From Nitrospinota bacterium (GTDB taxonomy: Bacteria; Nitrospinota; Nitrospinia; UBA9942), in contig JACRGN010000226.1 in assembly GCA_016234205.1 (NCBI GenBank), positions 1 through 12,208 on the forward strand: a DNA stretch of 12,208 bases, in the 5' to 3' direction. The translations under genes and the position numbers were made by a program. Below, in pieces: positions 1-6,290 of the stretch (its first letter is position 1; each line of letters begins with the position of its first letter). The notes under the pieces are model-generated. The model was not told where the DNA came from. It saw only the letters and a list, made by a program, of their open reading frames with translations, and ran no database searches.

Positions 1-77
1 ATACCCGTATCAAACTTGCAGATAAGGGTATAAATTCTATTGTGGTAAAATTTCCCGAAACCGTTAAGACAAACTGA
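1..77 (+). CDS. C-terminal tail of an unidentified protein (partial, 5' end outside window)
   Basis: An open frame enters from the left edge and ends at TGA 75-77, encoding about 24 residues (TRIKLADKGINSIVVKFPET, then VKTN). The composition, alternating hydrophobic and charged residues ending in a lysine-rich tail, looks like a genuine protein C-terminus. The stop lies 17 bases before the tRNA gene. I do not recognise the family from so short a piece. The fragment could still be a chance open stretch. Confidence 0.4.
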   Translation, partial: TRIKLADKGINSIVVKFPETVKTN

Positions 78-94
78 ACAAAAAAATTATAATT

Positions 95-179
95 GCCGAA
101 GTGGTGGAACTGGCAGACACGCATGTTTGAGGGGCATGTGGGGTAACCCATGGGGGTTCGAGTCCCCCCTTCGGCACCA
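95..179 (+). tRNA. tRNA-Leu (anticodon GAG)
   Basis: The 85-base gene folds as a class II tRNA. The acceptor GCCGAAG pairs with CTTCGGC (169-175), followed by discriminator A and an encoded CCA. The anticodon stem CATGT/GCATG closes the loop TTGAGGG, with anticodon GAG at 129-131. A variable arm (TGGGG-taa-CCCAT) and a T arm GGGGG-TTCGAGT-CCCCC follow. The GG of the D loop and the long variable arm fit leucine. The gene is complete and ends exactly where the 13-bp repeat bounding the downstream island begins to diverge, so it probably served as an integration site that was restored on insertion. Confidence 0.96.
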
Positions 180-182
180 TAA
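170..182 (+). repeat. attL-like direct repeat at the tRNA-Leu 3' end
   Basis: TTCGGCACCATAA covers the last ten bases of the tRNA (acceptor strand, discriminator and CCA) plus three following bases. It recurs exactly at 3579-3591 in the same orientation. Neighbouring bases outside the 13 differ, so this is not a duplicated tRNA. Confidence 0.6.
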
Positions 183-269
183 CTAACTTTGTCGGAATTG
201 ATTGCTCCGCAAAATGAAATCCGCTTTTGTTTTCGCCGTAAAATCCCAGAGTTCTCCCCAGTTAATTGA

Positions 270-470
270 AAGCGTTTTGTCCTTGAGAGTGGGATTAGAG
301 CCGAGAGAACTGAAAAAGGAATATCCCAAGGGGACATTTCCAAAAAGCTTGGTGTTCACCGGAGTTATATCAGTGGAATTGAGCGAGGGATAAGAAACCC
401 GACAGTCAAGGATGTGGAAAGATTGGCGGACGCTCTTGGCGTGGATGTTTCCGAGCCATTCCAATTTTAA
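270..470 (+). pseudogene. Xre/Cro-family HTH regulator, domain intact but no canonical start codon
   Basis: This frame encodes 66 residues ending at TAA 468-470. It contains a complete HTH_3-type domain: IRAERTEKGIS, then QGDISKKLGVHRSYISGIER (helices 2 and 3), then GIRNPTVKDVERLADALGV, close to the family consensus. TGA at 267-269 closes the frame upstream, and no ATG, GTG or TTG precedes the domain. Either the gene uses a rare start (ATT at 294), or a one-base deletion separated it from the frame starting at ATG 214 (MKSAFVFAVKSQSS), or it is a relic. It stops six bases before the helicase gene and in the same frame, which suggests co-transcription and a regulatory partner. It would probably bind its own promoter, but no operator is evident. 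Confidence 0.6.
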
Positions 471-476
471 ATTTTT

Positions 477-3254
477 ATGAATCTTTTGAATAAAATTTGC
501 TCCTATTGGTACGAATGCATCAAAAACGAAGATGTATTGGAGAAGGACATTTCAATCAATGTTCGCTCGAAGGCAATTTTGTATCCTTTTGACGATGATC
601 CTTTTATTTTTAGAAAAAAAGATACTCGTGTCAAAATCACAGACGAAAAATTAAATACTTTTGCGAGTGCCAAAACCGAGGGGTTAGAATTTTTTTATGG
701 ATACCCGCTTTTATTTTATTGTGACCAAAGAGCCGATAAGGATTTGGTAGCGCCATTGTTTATTATAAAAATAAAGTTTGAACACGATGAAAACGGTGCT
801 TATTTATCTAAAGACGAAGCACGTCCAATTTGCGGAATTCAAGCACTAACGAAATTGGGATTGAGGACAGAAGAAATAGCCAATATAAATCAGTCAGTAG
901 AAAATCTGTTTAATGGCAATCCAAACATTGATGAACAAGAGCTTGCCGTTCACGTCTTGGAGATTATTAAAAAAGAAGCGGAAATTTCGATTAACGAGGA
1001 TATCAAACCATCTCAACTCTCAAATTCTAAAAAACTCACTAAAGAAATGTCGGCAGGCTTGTACAACAAAAGCCTAATTTTTGCTGGAGAAACTACGGTT
1101 TTTAATATCCACCTTGTAAAAGATTTATTGGAGCTTAAGAGTAGAAATGATATAGAAAAAACATCTTTATCATTTTTTTCTGCTCCTCGTTCTGCTGATG
1201 TTCAGAATAAAATAATACCGATACTTCCTTTTCCATCAAACGAATACCAGATAACAGCAATTCAGGATATTTTTAGGCACTCGCTAAGCGTGATAACAGG
1301 ACCTCCTGGGACTGGAAAAAGTCAGTTTATTTCAAACTTGATCATCAATCTTTTTCTCGCCGGAAAATCGGTTTTATTTGTAAGTCATACTGGTGACGCT
1401 GTTGATGTGGTCAATTCAAAAATCAACGAGCAATTTAAAAATTTAATGTTGCTGACTGGGAAAAAAGAACTTCGGCAAGACTTGAAAGGAAGATTTAATG
1501 AATTACTCGCAGAATTTTCAAAAAGAAGCACCAAGACAATCGAGGTTGTCTATATCCATTCACTTTGGAAAACCATCTTGGAATACAGAAATGGTTTACT
1601 GAAAAAAGACGAGATGGAACGGGATTTTCAGCAGAAGTATTTTTACCAACACGAGCTTGAAAGTATTTTGCAAATCCAAGATTCATTTTTCAGAAAAATA
1701 AAAATATATTTTAAATCCCTTGTCCTCGGTTTTAAATTGAAAAGAATAAAAGTGAAATTAGGGAAATTGCCGAGCAGAATAGATTTTGAATCAAAGATAA
1801 AAGAATTGGAAAAAGAATATTATCTCTCCTGCCAAGATTTCATTAGGAATGTTTACTTAGGGAAAATGCTCGGTAGCGGCAACAAAACCGGAATAGTAAA
1901 TACTTTTCTTAATCAAATTCATGGGCATAGGGTTAATGATGAAGACATAGATGAATCATTGTTTATCAATGCCTTACAAGTTCTTAGAATTTGGTCATGC
2001 ACATTAAAATCACTTAGAGCAACTTTCCCTCTTAAGGCTAATGTCTTTGATTATATAATTTTTGATGAGGCATCTCAAATAGATTTGCCATCTGCGGCTC
2101 CGGCATTATATCGTGCCAAGAAAGCCATTATCGTTGGCGATCCAATGCAGTTAACGCATATAGCAGGAATTACTAAGGAGATTGATCGCGGACTAGCAAA
2201 AATGCATAGCTTAATCGAGATAAAAGATATTTACCCTGTCAAAATAAGATACTGCGATGTTTCATTGTATAAAGCGGCAGAAAACTCCCTGCCGCACTCT
2301 CCAATACTTCTGACTAATCATTACCGCTCTGAAGATCAAATCATCTCGCTTTGCAACCAAGTGTTTTATGAAGGTCGTCTAAAAATATTGAGTACGCTTG
2401 ATTATCAAAAATTCCCCTCTAACTTGCCGCTCGGGATTCAGTGGGAAGATGTAAAAGGTGAAGTTTACAAACATCCTTCAGGAAGCCGTATTAACCAGCA
2501 AGAAATTGATGAGGTTTGTAGAGTCTTCCAAAAAGTGCTTAAAGAAGTTTCTGGTACGGATTTAAGCATCGGAGTAGTTACGCCTTATTCCAGACAACGA
2601 CACGCAATAAATGAAAAAATTCACTCTTTTGTTCCCAATGAAATCTTTGAAAAGCACAAAATAGAAATACTCACCGCTCACACATTTCAGGGTTCAGAAA
2701 AAGATATAGTTATTTTTTCATTAGTTGTGTCTTCTCAAGGAAATGGGAATAGCGACAAGTGGTATAACATCTACCCGCAAATTTTGAATGTGGCTCTTTC
2801 TCGCGCGAGATACCTTTTGTATATCGTTGGAGATAAAGATTTTTGTGAGAATCGAGAGGGTATTTTAGGCAAGATTAAAGGTACATATCAGAAAATAAAA
2901 GACGAAGAAAAATTGGAGGAGTACGATCTAAAGGCAAAATTTGATACTACAACCGAAAGAATATTTTACGAACAGCTACAAAAAATCGGGTTAGAAAAAC
3001 TAGGGTATAAATTAGTGCCCAAGTTAGTGGCGAAACGCTACACGCTAGATTTTGCGATTGTTGGTAAGAAAAAAATTGATGTTGAGATAGACGGAATACA
3101 ACATGAGGTTATTGAGGGAATGCCAGTTTTGGAAGATGTCGAGCGAGATGAATTTTTGAAAAAAGAGGGCTGGAAAATCTTGCGGTTTCCTAATCACAGA
3201 GTTTTATCCGAAATGCCAAAGATTGTTGAGGAGTTGTTGATTGAGTTAGGTTAG
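477..3254 (+). CDS. SF1 (UPF1/DNA2-like) helicase with C-terminal DUF559/Vsr-like nuclease domain
   Basis: This 925-residue protein has an unassigned N-terminal domain (about 1-240) and an SF1 helicase core: Walker A GPPGTGKS (275-282), the Ia-type VLFVSHTGDAVDVV, Walker B FDEASQ (529-534), GDPMQ (554-558), NHYRS (614-618), TAHTFQGSE (733-741) and NVALSRAR (771-778). About 245 mostly helical residues separate motifs I and II. The C-terminus (about 820-925) matches the DUF559/Vsr-type PD-(D/E)XK fold, with D858, the VEIDGIQH block (E870, D872, H876), RDEFLKKEGW and an LRF strand. All core residues are present, so it should be an ATP-driven nuclease-helicase. Similar architectures, such as Nhi and Mokosh proteins, act in phage defence; that role here is inferred from architecture and island context. 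There is no Shine-Dalgarno motif before ATG 477, so translation may be coupled to the HTH frame. Confidence 0.9.
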   Translation: MNLLNKICSYWYECIKNEDVLEKDISINVRSKAILYPFDDDPFIFRKKDTRVKITDEKLNTFASAKTEGLEFFYGYPLLFYCDQRADKDLVAPLFIIKIKFEHDENGAYLSKDEARPICGIQALTKLGLRTEEIANINQSVENLFNGNPNIDEQELAVHVLEIIKKEAEISINEDIKPSQLSNSKKLTKEMSAGLYNKSLIFAGETTVFNIHLVKDLLELKSRNDIEKTSLSFFSAPRSADVQNKIIPILPFPSNEYQITAIQDIFRHSLSVITGPPGTGKSQFISNLIINLFLAGKSVLFVSHTGDAVDVVNSKINEQFKNLMLLTGKKELRQDLKGRFNELLAEFSKRSTKTIEVVYIHSLWKTILEYRNGLLKKDEMERDFQQKYFYQHELESILQIQDSFFRKIKIYFKSLVLGFKLKRIKVKLGKLPSRIDFESKIKELEKEYYLSCQDFIRNVYLGKMLGSGNKTGIVNTFLNQIHGHRVNDEDIDESLFINALQVLRIWSCTLKSLRATFPLKANVFDYIIFDEASQIDLPSAAPALYRAKKAIIVGDPMQLTHIAGITKEIDRGLAKMHSLIEIKDIYPVKIRYCDVSLYKAAENSLPHSPILLTNHYRSEDQIISLCNQVFYEGRLKILSTLDYQKFPSNLPLGIQWEDVKGEVYKHPSGSRINQQEIDEVCRVFQKVLKEVSGTDLSIGVVTPYSRQRHAINEKIHSFVPNEIFEKHKIEILTAHTFQGSEKDIVIFSLVVSSQGNGNSDKWYNIYPQILNVALSRARYLLYIVGDKDFCENREGILGKIKGTYQKIKDEEKLEEYDLKAKFDTTTERIFYEQLQKIGLEKLGYKLVPKLVAKRYTLDFAIVGKKKIDVEIDGIQHEVIEGMPVLEDVERDEFLKKEGWKILRFPNHRVLSEMPKIVEELLIELG

Positions 3255-3396
3255 AGATGTAAGATAATTAGGATTTGCCGCCAAAAATTACGTCCGTCCC
3301 CGCGAGGGCATGGTGAAAGGAGGGGAGAGATTCCACCACGCCTCCGCAAGAGGCAGACAGGCTATTATAAGCGAAGCCCAGCCGCCCTGCTCATTC

Positions 3397-3426
3397 AGAG
3401 CAGAGCAGAGCAGAGCTAAGCTAAGC
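3397..3426 (+). repeat. Pentanucleotide tandem repeat, (AGAGC)4(TAAGC)2
   Basis: Four perfect copies of AGAGC (3397-3416) are followed by two of TAAGC (3417-3426) and then an A run. The five-base unit is the kind that slips and changes reading frame when inside a gene. Here it lies in a weak minus-strand frame, so a coding role is doubtful. Confidence 0.85.
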
Positions 3427-3522
3427 AAAAAAACGCCTGTTTCCTCATAGAATAAAAATACGGCGTACACAATAGAAAAAGAGCAAAAAGTGTTTTTCTG
3501 TGGGGCAGTGCTGGTTTCCGGT

Positions 3523-3551
3523 GCGGCTGGACTGAGCGTCAGTATTGCCGC
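3523..3551. repeat. Two-tier palindrome near the right island end
   Basis: GCGGC (3523-3527) pairs with GCCGC (3547-3551) and ACTGA (3531-3535) pairs with TCAGT (3539-3543) around a GCG loop. Three unpaired bases on each side (TGG and ATT) form a symmetrical internal loop. The A run that follows on the plus strand means it is not a plus-strand terminator. It sits 27 bases before the attR-like repeat. Confidence 0.6.
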
Positions 3552-3578
3552 TCAAAAAAGTTCGCGCAAGTGTATAAT

Positions 3579-3591
3579 TTCGGCACCATAA
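3579..3591 (+). repeat. attR-like direct repeat (copy of tRNA-Leu 3' end)
   Basis: This is an exact copy of TTCGGCACCATAA from 170-182, same orientation. The bases upstream (GTGTATAA) do not resemble a tRNA T arm, so it is not the end of a second tRNA gene. It lies 22 bases from the stop codon of the leftward membrane-protein gene. Confidence 0.6.
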
Positions 3592-3613
3592 ATTAATCCT
3601 TTCATAAGCTCTC

Positions 3614-6058
3614 CTAATATTCTTTAGAAATTATCAGAAAGCCTCCAGCGTATGCGGCTGCTGATAAGAAAAGTGTAGTTCTGAATCCAAAGGAGAGGGC
3701 TATCAGTATCACGAGGACAGAGCTTACAACTGAGGAACATCCGTTTATACACCATGCCCATGGAATTATTCCGGCATTATATCTCTCAAGGAGTTTTATA
3801 CCGGTCGGGAAAGGCATCCCCATGAGGAATCCGAGGGGGAAGAGAACGGCAAAGGAAATAAGCTGACGCCAGATGATACCCTCAATAAGTATTTTATTAA
3901 ATATATAAGGTAGAAGTATTGCATATATAATAATCAAGCCGCATAAAATCAAAAGATATAATTTAAACTCCCTAATCCTTACTCCGCCATCCTGCCCATT
4001 TGAGAATTTACCGGAGAAACGGCTTCCCACGCCTGATGAGATTAAGAGAGTAAACAGGACTGTGGATATTGAATAAACAGGATGCCCTAAGAATAGTATA
4101 AACCTCTGAATCATACTTATCTCGGCAAACATAAAGCCTATTCCTATTAGAAGAAAATAGAGGAGGAAGGATATATCTGCCATGTTAAAATTTTTTAAAC
4201 TTACCTCTCTGGAGAAGAATAGCGGGAGGATTATGAAGGCGACGCTTACAAATAACGCCTGTATAAAGACAACTGGAATGAGATACCCCCCTTCTAAAAA
4301 AGGCTGCCATTTACCGCCAAATATTTTATATGTCTCTTTGATTGCATCCCACTTAAAAAAGTGATGGAAGAAGGGTCTCTCATCGTTAACTGGAGTTATG
4401 TCAAATATATAATTTTTGAAAAAATTATCCCTTTCAGTAGAATTAATTATTTTTGACAGGAGGTTAAAATAGAGAGGCTCCTGAAATCTGTTGTAAATAT
4501 TAGTCTCTTCCTTCTTTATGCCGGGATAATATTCAACATCAAAATGTCTCTCTTTACAAAAAGCCTTTACCTTTTCAATATCACTGTTGCCAAACTCACT
4601 CCTTCTGATAATAATTGTGATTGTCCCCCATGTCCTTATAATGGCTATATGTTTTTCGGGTGATGTGACCCCAATCTCCTCAAGTGCCTTTATGGTTATA
4701 CTGACAATCTTAAGCTCATGTCTCGGCGGCGGGAGCAGATAGAGAGTAATTGTAAGGATTCCATTTTCATTTAGGTGTTCAATATAGTCCCTGAATGCCT
4801 CAACTGTAAATCTGTAGTCCTCGGTCAGTCCGTATATGCCTGTAGATGATGAAGCAAGGGCGTCGGCTGGTGAAATCTGAATGATGTCGTATCTTTTTTT
4901 TGACTGTCGTATAAAAGTCCTCCCGTCTCCCGATTTAATACCTAATTTTTCTTTATTATAGATTCCTCCTGAAAATTCTCTATAATCATTTTTTACAATC
5001 TTGGTAAGGAGCGGGTAAAATTCTACAGATTCAATATTCTTTGCTCCATGGTATATTGCAGAAAGTATATCCAGTCCCCCTCTCGGGTCAAAAATAAGGA
5101 CATTATCTGGATTCGTCAGATAGTATGGTATGGCTGACGGGAGATAGTCTATGAATCTTATCTCATCCTTATTGCCGCTGAATTTTGTAATTGCATTTAG
5201 ATTGCCTCCGTCCACTGTAAGTCCTATCTGTTCAGGCAATTCCCCCTGAAATTTAAGACTGAGCCCTGGTGCAAATCTGACAGCCCCGCTCTTTATAACA
5301 TCCACTCTTGAAATTGAATCCCACTCTGTTTTAACAATCTCTGCATCAGGATGGCGGAGTGCCGTTTGGAGTCCTTTATAAGGAGATATGGCAATCTCCA
5401 TAAAGGGCGGCGAAATAATTATAATTGATATTGGTATAACAATAAGAATAAGACGATACGGAAAGCTGTTTTTCTTATATGGTGATGGCTGAAGGCTGAA
5501 GATGGTTGATGCAAGTATCCCTGATATTGATGAGATAACGACAGAATTAGAAGCACCTGTTAGGGAAAATATAAGTAATGCGAGAAGACATCCGCTCCCC
5601 GCCCCAATGAGGTCAGAGAAATATATTCTGTGTACAATATTATTGAATCTTGATATAGCAACAGATATAGTCATGCCTGAAAAAAAGAATGGTATGGAAA
5701 AGAGGATGTAATAGATTAAGATGTAGATTATCTGCATTGGGTCCCATGCAATCTTAATCGGGTCAAAGGCTATACGGTTTGTAATAATATATGATAATGG
5801 CGAGAATATAGCGAACAAAAGGGCAGAGATGGATAGAACAGAGTAAGTGTCTTTTTTTAAAATTGACGGGAAGAGCATGAGAAATGTCCCGCTTGCACTA
5901 TATCCAAGCAGTGCCATGCTGACAACCATAAAGGCAAAGTGATACCACTGTGCAACAGAGAAGATCCTTGTCAAAGTGATTTCAAACAGGAGTGTGGAGA
6001 AAGAGGTGAGGTATATGCCAAGATATAAAAGAGACGATTCTTTGTAGAGATGTTTCAC
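3614..6058 (-). CDS. Polytopic membrane protein with central spermidine-synthase-like (SAM-fold) domain
   Basis: This protein of about 814 residues has three parts. The N-terminal 230 residues hold six or more membrane segments, beginning with SFSTLLFEITLTRIFSVAQW. A soluble Rossmann domain follows (about 290-520) with a nucleotide-loop VLIFDPRGGLD (Asp at 324) and a later GDGRTFI. The C-terminal 250 residues are again hydrophobic, including GFMFAEISMIQRFILFLGHP. This layout matches the large membrane-bound SpeE-like family of unknown reaction. The spermidine synthase catalytic D-x-x-D is replaced by QISPAD after YDII, so polyamine synthesis is unlikely. I chose GTG 6058 because GAGGGGG lies nine bases upstream. 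ATG 6082 is possible but sits inside a dispersed repeat and lacks a good ribosome binding site. It is transcribed leftward, divergent from the flavin transferase gene. Confidence 0.85.
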   Translation of the reverse strand: MKHLYKESSLLYLGIYLTSFSTLLFEITLTRIFSVAQWYHFAFMVVSMALLGYSASGTFLMLFPSILKKDTYSVLSISALLFAIFSPLSYIITNRIAFDPIKIAWDPMQIIYILIYYILFSIPFFFSGMTISVAISRFNNIVHRIYFSDLIGAGSGCLLALLIFSLTGASNSVVISSISGILASTIFSLQPSPYKKNSFPYRLILIVIPISIIIISPPFMEIAISPYKGLQTALRHPDAEIVKTEWDSISRVDVIKSGAVRFAPGLSLKFQGELPEQIGLTVDGGNLNAITKFSGNKDEIRFIDYLPSAIPYYLTNPDNVLIFDPRGGLDILSAIYHGAKNIESVEFYPLLTKIVKNDYREFSGGIYNKEKLGIKSGDGRTFIRQSKKRYDIIQISPADALASSSTGIYGLTEDYRFTVEAFRDYIEHLNENGILTITLYLLPPPRHELKIVSITIKALEEIGVTSPEKHIAIIRTWGTITIIIRRSEFGNSDIEKVKAFCKERHFDVEYYPGIKKEETNIYNRFQEPLYFNLLSKIINSTERDNFFKNYIFDITPVNDERPFFHHFFKWDAIKETYKIFGGKWQPFLEGGYLIPVVFIQALFVSVAFIILPLFFSREVSLKNFNMADISFLLYFLLIGIGFMFAEISMIQRFILFLGHPVYSISTVLFTLLISSGVGSRFSGKFSNGQDGGVRIREFKLYLLILCGLIIIYAILLPYIFNKILIEGIIWRQLISFAVLFPLGFLMGMPFPTGIKLLERYNAGIIPWAWCINGCSSVVSSVLVILIALSFGFRTTLFLSAAAYAGGFLIISKEY

Positions 6059-6077
6059 CTGAAAATACCCCCTCTCT

Positions 6078-6140
6078 GTCATTCCGAGCGGAGCGAGGAA
6101 TCTCGCTTTTTAGATTGCTTCGCCTTCGGCTCGCAATGAC
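6078..6140. repeat. Dispersed imperfect palindrome (GTCATT-CGAGC type)
   Basis: GTCATTCCGAGC at 6078 is mirrored by GCTCGCAATGAC ending at 6140, and GGAATCT pairs with AGATTGC further in, giving a 63-base imperfect inverted repeat. Elements of this kind are scattered between genes in many Nitrospirota and Deltaproteobacteria. On the minus strand it translates to the familiar VIASRRRSNLK-type junk peptide. It overlaps the upstream candidate start (ATG 6082) of the membrane protein gene by five bases. Confidence 0.75.
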
Positions 6141-6228
6141 ATTTTCATCATTCTTTGTGTCTCTTTGAGACATGTGTGTTTCATAATGAATCATGGGTTA
6201 CAGATTATGTGAATGCAATTATACTATA

Positions 6229-6245
6229 TTCATAATTCATAATTC
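6229..6245 (+). repeat. Short heptamer repeat (TTCATAA, two copies plus TTC)
   Basis: TTCATAA is repeated twice (6229-6242) and followed by TTC. It lies in the divergent gap between the membrane protein and flavin transferase genes. A second heptamer repeat lies just downstream at 6309. Confidence 0.5.
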
Positions 6246-6255
6246 CTGATTATTA

Positions 6256-6284
6256 TTGACGGGTATATTTATTTGGTTTAATTT
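6256..6284 (+). promoter_or_regulatory. Possible sigma70-type promoter for the flavin transferase gene
   Basis: TTGACG (6256-6261) is followed after 17 bases by TAATTT (6279-6284), a good -35 with a weak -10. Transcription would begin within a few bases of ATG 6291. No better pair is visible in this gap. Confidence 0.3.
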
Positions 6285-6290
6285 AAAGAT

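Larger units (their letters stand above)
3255..3578. other. Non-coding tail of the island
   Basis: No convincing gene lies here. The first part reads better in GC than the helicase gene and holds a short hairpin GCCTC-CGCAA-GAGGC (3340-3354). A pentamer tandem repeat and a two-tier palindrome follow, then TTCGCGCAA (3561-3569) just before the right repeat. Short open frames exist on both strands: about 60 residues on the minus strand at 3288-3470, and a plus frame ending in KCIISAP inside the right repeat. Neither has a ribosome binding site or a family I recognise. There is no hairpin with a T tract after the helicase stop. Confidence 0.5.
183..3591. mobile_element. Small tRNA-Leu-associated genomic island
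   Basis: The segment is bounded by a 13-bp direct repeat of the tRNA-Leu 3' end (170-182 and 3579-3591), the usual scar of tyrosine-recombinase integration into a tRNA gene. It carries one Xre-type HTH gene and one 925-residue helicase-nuclease gene, both accessory-type functions, then a non-coding tail. Beyond the right repeat the sequence returns to an ordinary membrane-protein gene. No integrase, excisionase or transposase is visible inside, so the element would need to be mobilised in trans or be a degraded remnant. The island call is an inference from the repeat and the content. Confidence 0.5.

Noticed and set aside
88..93. TATAAT just before tRNA-Leu as its promoter -10
   Set aside because: It ends one base before the mature tRNA begins, so transcription would start inside the tRNA. 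The real promoter is probably upstream or shared with the preceding gene.
183..464. 93-residue minus-strand open frame after tRNA-Leu
   Set aside because: It lies opposite the Xre HTH frame, which matches a known domain. The antisense frame has no recognisable motif or ribosome binding site.
3397..3426. CRISPR-like array
   Set aside because: The units are five bases long with no spacers. No CRISPR repeats or cas genes were seen anywhere in the window.
3288..3470. 60-residue minus-strand frame in the island tail
   Set aside because: It runs through the pentamer repeat and a GC-rich stretch, shows no family resemblance I can defend, and has no ribosome binding site. The FYEETG string slightly recalls an exoribonuclease N-terminus but is too short to support a call.
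3531..3556. Hairpin as an intrinsic terminator for the helicase gene
   Set aside because: The tract after the stem on the plus strand is A, not T, and it lies more than 270 bases past the stop. On the minus strand the T run precedes the stem rather than following it.
5982..6194. 70-residue minus-strand frame upstream of the membrane protein
   Set aside because: Its VIASRRRSNLK section is the translation of the dispersed palindromic repeat, and the rest overlaps the true gene in another frame.
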